DNA of 64,000 bases from Prinsepia uniflora (taxonomy: Eukaryota > Streptophyta > Magnoliopsida > Rosales > Rosaceae), in NCBI GenBank assembly GCA_032719365.1, contig CM064871.1, positions 69,365,586 through 69,429,585 on the forward strand, written 5' to 3'. Numbering within the stretch: the stretch's first letter is position 1; each line of letters opens with the position of its first letter. Positions 44,357 to 56,254 of the stretch are shown here, piece by piece. The translations under genes and the position numbers were made by a program. The notes beneath the pieces are model-generated. The model had not been told where the DNA came from and searched no databases. It saw only the letters and a list, made by a program, of their open reading frames with translations.

Positions 44357-47300
44357 CCTGTTGTGACGACCCGTCCCGAATTAACTGGATTAATTAAGGA
44401 TTAATGACAGATTAGCGAGACTAATCAGAGATTAGATGAGGAATAGCAGACGAGCAGGGTGAAATGACGATTTTGCCCCTAGAATGGGCGAATCATTAAC
44501 TTTTCATTCAGGCGGTCAAATGGACTTTTGCTGATGACTGTGACATATTTCGGGACGTCACGAGTTCATAGACAGGTGGCACGCCCGATTCCGACGTTCG
44601 AGGAAGAAGTTATGATTTTCGGAAGTTTGAGGGAATTTTAGTAATTTGGTTGAAAAGGAGCAAATTGTTAAATTTTGACCCGGGAGGTCCGATGACCGAG
44701 GGCTAAGGACCATTACGTAAATCGATATGATACAAATCCATAGACAGGCGACACGTCGAATTCGGACGTTCGACGGGAAAGTTACGGTTCACGGAAGTTC
44801 GAAAGTACTATTGCACGAATTACGAAACGGATGCCTTTTGGAATTTTGTGGGCCCAACTATTTTGGGGCAGGTCCTATGGATGAGTGACAAGTGTCACCC
44901 ATCCATTGTCCAGCCCAAACAACTCATGCATATCCCTTCCTTCATCGATCATTTCCCATTTCCAACACCAACCCGATCTCACCCACCTTGAACCCAATCC
45001 AAATCCTTTCCAACTGATCTTGAGTAAGACCAGAGAGTAAGAAGAGAACATGATGGTGGTGGTGGCTGACCGTGGACAAGGCTGCCGTGAACGGCGGAGG
45101 TTCAGAGGAAACAACCGTACCCGGTTAGACCCAAAACTCATTTTATGTCGATTTTTACATTATGGTCTGGGTTGGATGATTAGGATGAGTTTATTAGGTT
45201 GTTAGGAGTGTGTATGGGCCGTTTTTGACGGCTGAGAAGGGAGGTACTGCCCAGGGGAAAAAATGGGGACTTCGAACCGTAGGATTCAAACCAAAAAGGA
45301 TTGGGTTTAGTGGTTTTGATTAGGTTTGATGTTTGGAAATGGTAGGAAATGAGAAAATAGGATGGATGGAATCGAAAAGGGAAGAAAAAGACCGAAAACA
45401 AGGAGGGAAAATGGCCGGACCGGTCACGCCGATCCATCTGGACCGAACTGCACAGGAAAACCGACTGGACTGGTTCGATTGCTTGGAGAAGAAGGTGGAA
45501 CAGTCCGGCGCGTGAGGCCCACGCGCAAGACCTTCCTTGGGCGCGTGATGGCACGTGGCCTGGTTTTTGGGGAAGTGTCCAACATGTCAAATCATCTATT
45601 CGATATAACGAACATTTTGGGACTGGTTTTGTGTCAATCGAACATCATTTCAATATAGTTCGGGTTGTCCGAAGGTTTAGATTCGCGTTTAAAAATAGTT
45701 AGAAATTTCAGAAAATTACGAGGCTTTAGTGAGGGGTTATATAAGTAGTTAGTAACCCTCTAAATTAATTTGGACAGGTTCGGGAATCCCGGAGGTGATG
45801 ATTGGCCCGGGAGAGGCGTATGGCACGCGTATCGAGGTGCGGCTTCAGATGGTCTGTGAGTGGACTTGTTTTATGAATTCAATGCATGAATAAATGTTTT
45901 ATAATTGTTTTAATACATGTTTTGTGATGCCATGAGTGTATTTGTTTGTGGTAGCCTAGGATTTACGTATTTGCACGTATTTCGAGATTTACGGTTTTAT
46001 ACGATGCTTATACGTGCTAGGTTTTCAATTAGGGTTTCATGAATTGGTTTTGGATTTGGAAATATGAAATCGGGCACGAGACCCAATTGATTTACAACTC
46101 TCAGACTTGGAGTCCATTTGATTTGACGAGGAATCGGACCGAGGGTCCATTTGAGTTATACGATCGGGTCGAGGGTCTCATTGGTTTACGAATTCCGGCT
46201 TGAGGCCCAGTTGGTTGTAATCTTGGGCTGGAGCCCCCTTTGACTGTAATATCGGGATTAAGGCCCCGTTGGTTTTGAAATCGGGCTTGAGGCCCAGTTG
46301 GTTTATGGTTTCGGGGCTTAAGGCCCAGTTAGCCATGATATTGAGCTAGAGGCCCAGTTGATTGTGAAATCGGGCTTAAGTCCCAGTTCGGTTTGTGAAA
46401 AGAGAATTCGAGCATGATACCCTATTGAAATGTGGATTTAGGCCAAGGCCTGTGAAATGGATTTGAATCTAATTCGAGGAATCATATTGAGATGAATCGG
46501 GTATGAGACCCAGTTGAATATGTTTTGAGAAAGAAAGAAAGTATTTGGAAAAATGTATATGAACCCTCCATATGATTATATGGTCTTCTCCAGACGTCGA
46601 CCTGGAGAGTCACGATCCACAGACTAGAGTGGGTATACCCATAGGGATCTCGTTCCAGGAGTGGGAGTTATGATTTATGATGTGGTCCCAGACCAGATTT
46701 CGGAGAGATGTATGGACTAGATCCGAAAATAGAGCTCGGACTAGATCCAGAGATTGAGCCTCCCAGATGGAGAATTCCTGGGAGAAGACTCGGAGTGAGA
46801 CCCCGAGTAGTGTGCACACTAGGATAAAGATGATATCGTGACATATATCGGGGATGTGTTCCCTAGGGGCTGTGTGCCCCTAATTGGCATCTTCTCGGAA
46901 GTGCCGTGGATGGGTTATACGTATGAGTACGTATGTGGTTCTTATGGAAAATGATTTGGGGCGAGGACCCCGTGTTTTATGTTTTGGAAAGTGGTTTGAG
47001 GTAGAGACCCCGTATTCTGTGTTTTGGTATTTCACTGAGAATGGTTTTGGGCTGAGACCCACGTGACGTGATTTGGGCTGAGTCCCTATTGATTTGATTT
47101 CCGTATTCCATGTTTTAAGATTGTGATTTCGGGTCGGGGACCCAAATGGATTTATGGTTCATGACGGTTTATGGGGACTGGCATGAACCCTCGAAAGGTT
47201 TTTATGGGTCATGACGGTTTATGGGAACCGGGCATGAACCCTTGAAAGGTTTTGAGAATATTTGACAAATGGTTTTATGAACGTTTTAATAAACGGTTTA

Positions 47301-47536
47301 TGATCGTCTTTGTCCACTCACGACTTTTGATGTTTTAGTGCCCTTCAGGTTGATCGCGGATGCGGGCTGTAGCAGAGACGAGACATCACACTCATCCTCC
47401 TACGATCCTGGCATACTCTGGAAGCCCTGGTAAGGACTAGAGATGAAATTTTCCCTGGTCTGACACTTCGTGTCAAACGAGATCAGGCACGTCCCACGTT
47501 AATCCCAGAGGATTTGGGACGTGTCCTGACACCTGT
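44357..47536 (+). mobile_element. Nested solo LTR (44362-47531) with CCTGT target duplication
   Basis: 3,170 bp, TGTGACGACCCGTCCCG...GACGTGTCCTGACA, with CCTGT at 44357-44361 and again at 47532-47536. No internal domain. It is related to the array LTRs: the same opening, the same GGCCCAGTTGG repeats, and the same CTGTGAGTGGAC (45854-45865) with GTCCACTCAC (47312-47321). Confidence 0.9.
46104..47143 (+). repeat. Short covarying inverted repeats in the nested LTR
   Basis: GACTTGGAGTC 46104-46114, GGACCGAGGGTCC 46136-46148, GGGCTTGAGGCCC 46283-46295 and GGGTCGGGGACCC 47131-47143, with further imperfect units between. The second sits where the array LTR has GGGCCGAGGGCCC. Confidence 0.8.
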
Positions 47537-48158
47537 TGATTGTGTTTTGAGTTTTAAGACTCGTTGATATCTCAAGAAGGCCTGATTATGCGCATATGTT
47601 TTGAGTTTAAAGACTCGGGCGCACTTGAAATCCAGCAACTTGATTGATTGATGTTTTTCACTGGTTTTCAAACGTTTTGGGCAATGGCCCGAATGATGAG
47701 AATTTATGATTTTGGGCTGAGGCCCTGGAATTGAATTGCGGATTTGAGGAAAGAAACGATTCTGGTTTTCATTGATGGTTTTGGATATGAAATGGTTTTG
47801 TGAATTGGTTTTTCATATGCATGCATTGGTTTTTGGGTGGAGGGTATAAATGTACTTTTCTTTAACCTATTTTCAGAACATATTATTTATTTTTATCCAC
47901 TCACAGTCTTTTATATTTTTGATACCCTCCAGGTCGTTGTGGTGCGGGCTGTTGTTAGAGAGACGGAGACATCACACACACGATCCACAGTAGATTCTGC
48001 GAGCTCTGGGAAGTTCGGAAATTTTTGGACGGTCCGTTTAGGAAATCCCTTATCCAGCTTACGTGTTACGACATCGGTTTAGCCTTCATGTCGCACGTGA
48101 GTTAAATGGGAGCATGGCTTAGCCCTTAATCCCGGGGGATTGGGGGTAGGTCGTGTCA

Positions 48159-48381
48159 GGATGGGGGGTTGAGTTGAGGTGGAAAATCGTACGACGTATG
48201 ATTTAATTCTTAAATTTTGGCACAAAATTCAAGAATTAAATCATAAACTATACGATATATCCTCATGTTCAAGAGTAATTTATCTCACGATATATCCTCA
48301 TGTTCAACCTCTTATTCACTCATGAGCCAAATTATATGGTAAACAAGTTTGTTATTTACTTAATTATTTATAATATAGGGT
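48159..48381. other. Short spacer, nothing recognised
   Basis: AT-rich. It contains a repeated CACGATATATCCTCATGTTC-like string near 48253 and 48287. Confidence 0.5.
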
Positions 48382-48596
48382 TGTTGTGAAGGATTTTAGG
48401 AGGAAGAGGTTGCAGAGAAAATATGGAGAGAATATTAGAGATACTGTAATGATACGTACGTTCAGAATAATGAGTTAGGGTTTACCAAGTTAACTAATCC
48501 CTTATATAAGAAGAGATAAATAATAAATACAAAATGATTATACTACCCCTAGTACCCTTTACATAAATAGACACAACTGTTTAATTATTTACAACA
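48382..48596 (-). mobile_element. copia 3' LTR (215 bp)
   Basis: Ends TGTTGT and ACAACA. Next to it, the polypurine tract reads CTCCCCCTTGG on +. TATA-like CTTATATAAG near 48511-48520. Confidence 0.78.
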
Positions 48597-49083
48597 CTCC
48601 CCCTTGGATATTTCATATAATGGTACTACTTGGCTACACGCTTATGTGTTGCCTCGTTAAAACCTTGCTAGGTAACAAAAACCCTATGGGATAAAAATAA
48701 CCTTGGTCGAAGGAAAAAGAGTGCAACGCGTATGTACGTGATCACATCGGAATCTTTTGAGGTAGTTGATGTCGTCTCTTTTGGAATACAGGTAGATAGT
48801 ACGCCTTTGAAATAAAATGCATCAGTGTTACTTCACCAAAACTTTGCCTGATAAACCCAGTGGAAAAAAACCCGTGGTCGAAGGGAAAAGATGAGCAAAA
48901 TGTGAATCATTAAAACCTAGCCAGGTAACAAAACCCAATGGGACAAAATAACTATGGTCGTAGGACAAAAGAGTACACAATAATCATGTGAGTATACTTC
49001 GGGATACTCAGTATACTTCCGGATACTTGGTATACTTCAGGATACTTTAGGATACTCCCCCTGATCTTGACTCCCCCTGAAAA
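48597..49083 (-). other. copia 3' untranslated region
   Basis: Reverse complement of the segment at 3146-3684, with the polypurine tract next to the LTR and a second purine-rich run next to the pol stop (GATCTTGACTCCCCCTG on +). Confidence 0.7.
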
Positions 49084-49562
49084 CTACAAATTAGGTAGAT
49101 CAGCTAGCCTACCTAAACCAATACCTTGCACACGCTGCTCGAATGTGGCCTTTGGTAACGACTTGGTAAACAGGTCTGCATGATTATCTTGATACCGTAT
49201 TGGCTTGATCTCAATCTTCTGATGTTCTTGTTGTTGTTGGTTAAAGAAGAACTTCGGTGCAATATGTTTGGTGTTATCTCCCTTAATGAAATCGGTCTTC
49301 ATCTGCTCTATGCAGGCAGTATTATCTTCGTAGATAACTGTCGGTTCATTATGGGTGGAATTCAGTCCACAAGTACTTCGAATATGCCCAGTAATGGCTC
49401 TTAGCCATATGGATTCACGAACTGCTTCGTGTAGGGCTAGAATCTCTGCATGATTTGAAGACGTAGCAACAAGGGTCTGTTTCATAAACCTCCAAGATAT
49501 TGTTGTGTTCCCAATGGTAAAGACATAACCGGATTGGGAACGCACCTTGTGTGGGTCTGATA
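49084..49562 (-). pseudogene. copia RNase H domain
   Basis: Open over most of its length. SQSGYVFTI opens the domain, with motifs HAEI, EDNTACIEQM, KHIAPKFFF and HADLFTKSLPKA, ending LADLPNL. Cut at its N-terminal side by the solo LTR at 49563. Confidence 0.9.
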
Positions 49563-49885
49563 TGACAAGACCCGCCCCGATCCCCCTGGGACCACATGGG
49601 GACGTGCCCTGCTCCCGTCTGACACCCAAAATAACGTTCCAATTTTAACCTCAAAAGTTCAAATGAATAAATAACCAAATAAAGTTATACATCAAATCTG
49701 AAATAAACCGATGTCAGAAAAGGGATAAAGTTCCAAATTACAAATTGCGAGCACGACTCTAAAATAAACCTGCGGGCAAACCACCCAACATGAGATCAGG
49801 TACGCGGAAGTAGATCTATGCCTCAGCCTCAAGATCCTCCTCTACCTCAGTAGCACAGCCTGGAGGGGTTACCAAAACATTAAGG

Positions 49886-50596
49886 GTGAGTGGGCCGAAA
49901 CTCAAGTTTATAAAACCGTTTAATAAGTAAAACATATAATTTACCCCTCCGTTTTCCAAACATGCATGCACCAGAATTTAAAACCATAAATCATATAATA
50001 TGAACCATAAGGTATGTAATAAAACCATAAACATAATTTTTAACCACTGCACTATACACTCCAATCCTGACATCCCCGATGTCTGACGTTCCTAACGTCC
50101 AATAAGGTCACAGTCCCAAGGCTACGCGTGCCACTTGGGGTCTCAATCCCGAATCCAATCCCCGAACCCTGTCCGGGTACGGCATCTCAAATGCCCAGCG
50201 TCCAAGATGCTCGACGTCCCTAACGTCCAATTATAGCAATCCTACTCCTGAGTCATTTTACGGTCCGGTTCCTCCGTAGAATGACCCCTCGCAGGCAATG
50301 CGCCGTGACCGCTCCGGGGTACCACATCCGGAGGAGACAGTATCATAAGAATGGATCTATACAGTGCAGTACCAAATACATTTTATTGATATCCATATGC
50401 AACACAATATACATAGATAAAATCCAAAACCAATCTTTAAGTTTCATCAGACGGGTCTCAAATCCAAAAACCGTGAAACGTGCCATAACCATAATTTCAA
50501 CATCATCAAAACCGTTTCATGATTCCAGAATGTGAATATAAGTAAATCAGAAAACATTTAAGCATGCAAGGGTTTAATGAAATCGGGCCCACTCAC
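49886..50596 (-). repeat. Long-range complementary pair with a compensated change
   Basis: GTGAGTGGGC at 49886-49895 pairs with GCCCACTCAC at 50587-50596. Other LTRs have GTGAGTGGAC with GTCCACTCAC, so both sides changed together. Confidence 0.78.
50069..50227 (-). repeat. Short covarying inverted repeats in the solo LTR
   Basis: GACATCCCCGATGTC 50069-50083, GACGTTCCTAACGTC 50085-50099, GGCATCTCAAATGCC 50181-50195, and two with one G-T mismatch, AGCGTCCAAGATGCT 50197-50211 and GACGTCCCTAACGTC 50213-50227. Same template as 17176-17313 with different arms. Confidence 0.83.
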
Positions 50597-52183
50597 AATA
50601 CGATCCCGCGGTGAATCTGCGCGTACGGACCTGTATCGGGATTATCGTACAATTCCTGTCAGTCCAAATCACACGTAAGGGTCACTACAAGTCTTAAACA
50701 TTTATCCAAAAAGTCCGAAACAGAAACCGGCTCGGGAAAACCGTCCAACACGTTTCCCGAGACAACCGGCCCTAAACTGACCCATCAAAACTATCTCAAA
50801 TCGACATGGTTAATTCACCAAAAATGTTCAGAATGATGAGGGGAATAAAAGTCATGTTGATCGTGATTAGAGATGAGGCTCAACGCGCCCTCACGCGCCG
50901 CCCAAAGTGGCTGAGCGTGAAAGTCACGCGCCTGACACTGTAGCTACAGTGTCACCACCTTCACCTGTTTGTCTGTAATACGGGCCTGCCACCCGCGGCT
51001 TGACCCGGTTAATTGACCCTCAATTTCCACTCGATTTCACTCGTATTTGATCCTAACATGTTCATTAACTATCCAATTTAGGTTCTGAGTCAAGAATCAA
51101 CCTCAATGGTCCCTTAAATAGACCCTCGACATGTGATCAACCAAACGGGTCAATCACCAGAACTCCCTGGTTTCAAACCCATTCTCCAATTAACTTCACA
51201 GAAAGCATAATAGGACCAAAACGAACTAAAATGAATGATCAATTGCGCCTGAAAGTACCTGAAGGTTGTCGTCCCAAACTCTGCAACTTCTCTGAAAACG
51301 GCAGCCTCCGTCCCAGCTCAACCGTGGCTGGTTCCCCTCGATTTCGATGTGGTTGAGTTCCAAATACTCCCAGAAGACTAAACCAAGTCTTGGTTTGGTC
51401 CAACAAGCACCAGAAATTAAACTCTGAAATTCCCTCCAATTTTCCAGAAACTGAATTCTCTGGTTTTCCTCTCCAATTCTCAGCCCTCACTGTAGCAGAG
51501 TGAAGCACACTTAAATCCCACTCAGTTTAAACAATCCTTGCCAGCCAACAGCTCGTGGAAGCCTCATTATCCACTGAGAAATGTTTCCCGCAAAAGTTCG
51601 AATCTTGAATTAACAAATGGTGTCCATGATCAGCCACGTTCTGATGTCTATAGGGCTTTAAACAATCCCAACTTTCCAACTCACACACTGATTTAACAAT
51701 TGGGACACAGAACCACCGCACACGATGGTGCAGCAATTGTTCCCCCGTGGTTGCTACAGTGACCAGGGGTGAAATGACCAAAATGCCCTTCACTTTCCAG
51801 ACCCGTAACTCAGCCATCCGAAGTCCGATTCCAGCGTGCCGCCTGTCAACGGACTCAGGGCGTCGAGACCTACCTAACGTTCCTCGAGTCGTGTGAAAAT
51901 TAGTTGCCAAACGAAAAGTCAACATTTTCACCCCCATCGTCCAAATTACGGTAATGCCCCTGAACTTCCGATAGTCATAACTATTTCCCTGATCGTCCGA
52001 ATTGGACGTGCCACCTATCAATGAACTCGTGACGTCCCGAACTACGTCACGGTCATTGGTCAAAGTCCGTTCGACCCACCAATCAAAAGTCAACAAATTG
52101 GGCAATACAATTCACAGGGGTAAAAATGTCAATTCATTCAATAATTTACAAAATTAGAATCCTCGAATTTCCGGGGTGTTACA

Positions 52184-52968
52184 GATAAGTAACCTACATC
52201 AGTATACCCAATAAGGCATGCATTATTCTGAGGACCAAGGGGGTTTAATTCATTTCTAGATGCATAGGAATAGAATAAGCTCATATCCATTGTACCTCTA
52301 AGGTATCAGAAGATATCTTTTATGCCATTCTGGTGGCGACGTGTTGGCGCAGAGCTAAATCTAGCTCGCAAGTTCACAACGAATGAAATGTCTGGTCTAA
52401 TGCATTGAGCCAAGTACAATAATGCGCTTATTGCACTTAGATATGGCACTTCTGATCTTAATATCTCTTCGTTATCATATGTTGGACGAAACAGGTCCTT
52501 CTTAGGATCTAGACTTCGGACGATCATGGGCGCGCTTAAAGGTTTCGCTTTATCCTCATTAAAGTGTCTCAATATCTTCTAGATGTAATTCAATTGATGC
52601 ACCAAAATTTCATCTGCACGGTGCTCAAGCTCCAGGCCGAGACTGAAGTATGTTCTCCTAAGATCCTTCATTTAAAATTCTAACTTCAGGTGCTTAGCGG
52701 TTTCTTGGATCTCTTCAGGAGTACCAATCAGATTCATGTCATCGACTTAAACTGCCACTATAGCGAACCCGGAACTTGTTTTCTTAATAAACATGCATGG
52801 GCATAATTCATTATTCACATATCCCAGTCTGATCAAATATTCACTTAGACGGTTATACCACATCCGTCCAGATTGTTTTAATCCATAAAGTGAATGCCTC
52901 AAACGAATGGAGAGCGTGTTCCATGGTCTGGAACTATTTGCATCAGATATCTTAAGTCCTTCAGGAAC

Positions 52969-53000
<32 letters not shown>

Positions 53001-53274
53001 CTGTATCTAGATCCCCATAGAGATAAGCTGTGACCACATCCAAAAGCTGCATACTCTGTTTTTCGGAAACTACCAAATTGATAAGGTAGCAGAATGTTAT
53101 AATGTCCATTACGAGAGAATACGTCTCCTCGTAATCAATCCCAAGGCGTTGAGAAAATCTTTGCACCACTAGACGAGCTTTGTATCTCACAATCTCGTTT
53201 TTCTCATTCCGCTTCCTTACAAATACCTATTTAAAGCCTTTAGGTTTAACATGGAGAGGTGTGAGAGCTACATG
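52184..53274 (-). pseudogene. copia reverse transcriptase, catalytic Tyr codon turned into a stop
   Basis: The open stretch 52747-53190 (-) carries RYKARLVVQ, YEETYS, LDVVTAYLYGDLD, SLYGLKQSGRMWYNRL and FAIVAV. The next codon, which should be Tyr of YVDD, is TAA (52747-52749), followed by VDDM. The remainder at 52306-52572 (-) has KPLSAPMIVRSLDPKKD and YLAQCIRPDISF. A TA-repeat expansion lies in the middle. Confidence 0.9.
52973..53001. repeat. TA microsatellite inside RT coding sequence
   Basis: About fourteen TA units. On the coding strand they read as alternating Ile-Tyr between DTD and MKVPEG, where related copia proteins have a single DIYMK. Confidence 0.92.
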
Positions 53275-56254
53275 TGACAAGACCCACCCCCAATCCTCCG
53301 GGATTAAGGGCTAAATCCTGCTCCCGTCTAACTTACGCATGACACGAAGGCTAACCCGACGTCTAACCTCTATGTGACACATAATTCGGACAAGGGATTC
53401 TCGATCCGACCGTCCTAAAAGTGTCCGGACTTCCCAAAGTGTGCCGAATCTACTATGGATCACGGTATGATGTCTCTGTTTCTCTCGACCAACAGCCCGT
53501 ACCGCAACAACCTGGAGGGTATCGAAAATACGAAGAGACTGTGAGTGGACAAAAATAAAGTATAAGTTTAAAAACAGTTCATAAAACAAGTACATTTAAA
53601 CCCTCCATGTAAAAAAAATGCATGCATATCCAACCAAGTTATAAAACCATTCTCTACTCAAGTTATTTAAACCATGTAAGAAAAACCGAATACATTTTTC
53701 TTTGCTCAAATCCTGGGCCTCGGCCCAAAACCATCAAAAATCATGTCATCTGGGCATAGCCCAAAACATTGGAAAACCATGATCGAAAACCATCATCATC
53801 AAATCTCAATGAAAACCAAAACATGTTTGAAACCATATTTCCATCCTTCGAACCTGCTGGATCTATCCGAGTCTTTAAACTCAATCCAGGCCTTAATATA
53901 ATCCGAGTCTTTAAACTCCCGAGTCTTTAAACTCAATAGGCCTACGGGAGAAATATCAATATCCGAGTCTTTAAACTCCCGAGTCTTTAAACTCAATCTG
54001 GTTCTTTAAACCCAATCGGGGCCCGGCCCCGTCATGTCATATCCGGGTCTTTAAACCCAATAACCAGATCCAGCAAATCCAATCCAAGACCATTTTCCAT
54101 TTCCGAGTCTGAATCCGCAATCTCATCAGGATCCCAAATCCAAACTCAGAACTCATATCCATATCCATTTCCAAATTCGAGTTCGAAACCATCATTCTGT
54201 AAGCTGGCATCCGGAATAACCATTCCGAACCCAAACCCGGAAATCCACTTTCAAGTTTCCAAAATCGAATCCGAAATCGTCATTTTGAAATCCGATTCAA
54301 AACCCGAAATCATGTCTTTTAAAAACCACTTTTCTGAACTGGGCTTCAAGCCCGAATTTTACTTTCCAAAATCCATATGAAACCATTGAAATCAAATCAT
54401 GTTTCAAATCCTGAAACCAAATCATGAAAACCCGGTTCAAATCACAACATCCATCATATTCTCATAAAACGTATAATTTCGTAAATACCTCAAAAAACGT
54501 GCAAAATCGTAAACCGTCAAGATCATAAATCAACTCATAAAATCACGTATAAAAACATATAAAAACATATATGCATGCATCATAAGTTAGAAAACAAGGT
54601 CCACTCACAGACCGTTTGCGTTGTCGCCTTGATACGCGTGCAATTATGCTTCCCGGGCTAATCCACTACCACCAACTTTCCCGAACCTGTCCAAATCTCA
54701 ATAGAAGGTTACTAACTACTTCACAATGATTATACTTAAGCCCCGTAATTTTCTCAAATTTTAAACTATTTTTAACCGAGATCTAAAACTTTCGGACATC
54801 CCGAAAACGATCGAGACGATGTCCGATCGACTCGAAACCAATCCCAAAATGTTCGTTACATCGAATACTTTAAAAGTTGTGTTGGAAGTTTCCTCAAAAG
54901 GGGCCCCACGCGCCCTCACGCGCCGCCCAAAGGGGCTGCTCGTGGGAGCCACGCGCCTAGTCACTGTTCATCATCTTCAACCCGCAGTCGACCTGTTCAG
55001 ACCGGTCTAGCGGTCCGGCTGGTTCAACTGAACCAGCGTGGGCAGTTCGTCGTTATTTTTCATCCAGTTCAACTCCAATTCCTCCCATTTTAAGTCCTAT
55101 AGCTTCCTTATGTGATTTCCTATTGATCTATAACCTTATAGCAAGAAATTATGGCCTGAAAGATACCTGCCCGATCAACCTGCAACAACCAACCTTCCTC
55201 CATCCTGGTTCCAAGGTTCCAGCCGTCATTTTTCTCTATTTTCGATCCTAAGTCTTTTCTGGAACTGCTAGAAACAATTTTCAATCAACCAACACGATTA
55301 ATATTCTATAGAGGACAATTTACCATACTCGAATTCAAACTGTGTTCTACCGATTTCCGATCTTACCGTCTACCTCAGGCCTCAAAAGGGTGCTTCTTCG
55401 ACTCACAAAGCTTCTGTCAACACAACCCACCTACAAAAATGATTAATGATGGCTAGAATCACTGGTACAATTCCATCTCCCAAACAAGCTTCACGGTTCA
55501 GTCCACTAGTCCAATGGCCACCCTACACGGCTGCTCCTCACGGTGTCACCACCGCAATCCTTAATGTCTAACCTTCCATTTTTGTTCACACGACACAACC
55601 GTTTGAGGACAGTTGAAGGGGTTTGAATTGTCACACCCTGGTTGTCCCCTGTTTTTCCTTCCTACGATCGTGCACCTTAAATTAAACCTGCGTGACAATT
55701 GTGAGGCGGTGAGGGAAGAGGCTTCCACAGCCTTCTAATGAGGGACATGTGTCCCAATCTGGGTGGGCGCCAATCCTGAGGTGGCCAAGTGTCCTATGGT
55801 CACTGGGCACAAAACCCAATGCATGAAATGACCAATTTACCCTTAATTGCACAAATTACCATTTTACCCTTCATGTTTCCTGACCAGTAACTTTGTCGTT
55901 CGACGTCCGATGACGGCGTGCCGCCTGTCGTTGAACTCAGGGCATCGAGACCTTACTAATGGTCCTCGAAGTTCGTGAAAATTCCTTGTCGTTTGAAAAG
56001 TCAACAATTTGCCCGTTTATATCCAAATTACCGAATTTCCCTTGAACTTCCGAACGTCACAACTTTTTCCTCAAATGTCAGAATCGGACGTGCCACCTGT
56101 CTACGAAAAGTCAACATTTTTTCCCATTCCAGGGCCAAAACCGTCATTTTGCACCGTCCATCCGAATTCGTCCAACTAATCACTGATTAACTTCACTAAT
56201 CCATCATTAACTACTAATCTAATCCCGGTTTCCAGGACTGGTCGTTACAACAGG
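53270..56254 (-). mobile_element. Solo LTR (53275-56249), family 2, - strand
   Basis: 2,975 bp, TGACAAGACCC to GTCGTTACA on +. Flanks are ACATG (53270-53274) and ACAGG (56250-56254), a 5-bp duplication with one mismatch; the sister copia has ACAGG here. Same family as 42091-48158 and 56262-62469. Confidence 0.87.
53539..54610 (-). repeat. Long-range complementary pair and enclosed inverted repeats
   Basis: CTGTGAGTGGAC 53539-53550 pairs over 12 nt with GTCCACTCACAG 54599-54610. Between them are several GAGTCTTTAAACTC units (first 53869-53882) and a GGGTCTTTAAACCC unit (54045-54058). Confidence 0.8.

Larger units (their letters stand above)
42091..48158 (+). mobile_element. Solo LTR, family 2, interrupted by a nested LTR
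   Basis: The 5' end is worn (CCCCCGTCCCAGAAATCG) but aligns with the 5' end of the LTR at 56262 (GACCCGTCCTGGAAATCGGG). The 3' end GGGGGTAGGTCGTGTCA at 48158 matches the end at 62469. Without the nested LTR the length is about 2.9 kb. No primer site follows, so it is a solo LTR. I found no target-site duplication, so the left border may be truncated. Confidence 0.8.
49559..52187 (-). mobile_element. Solo LTR (49563-52183) inside copia pol
   Basis: 2,621 bp, read on + from TGACAAGACCC to GGGTGTTACA, so its 5' end is on the right. GATA occurs on both sides (49559-49562 and 52184-52187), and removing the LTR with one GATA restores the copia sequence, so the duplication seems to be only 4 bp. 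No primer site or internal region. Confidence 0.9.
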
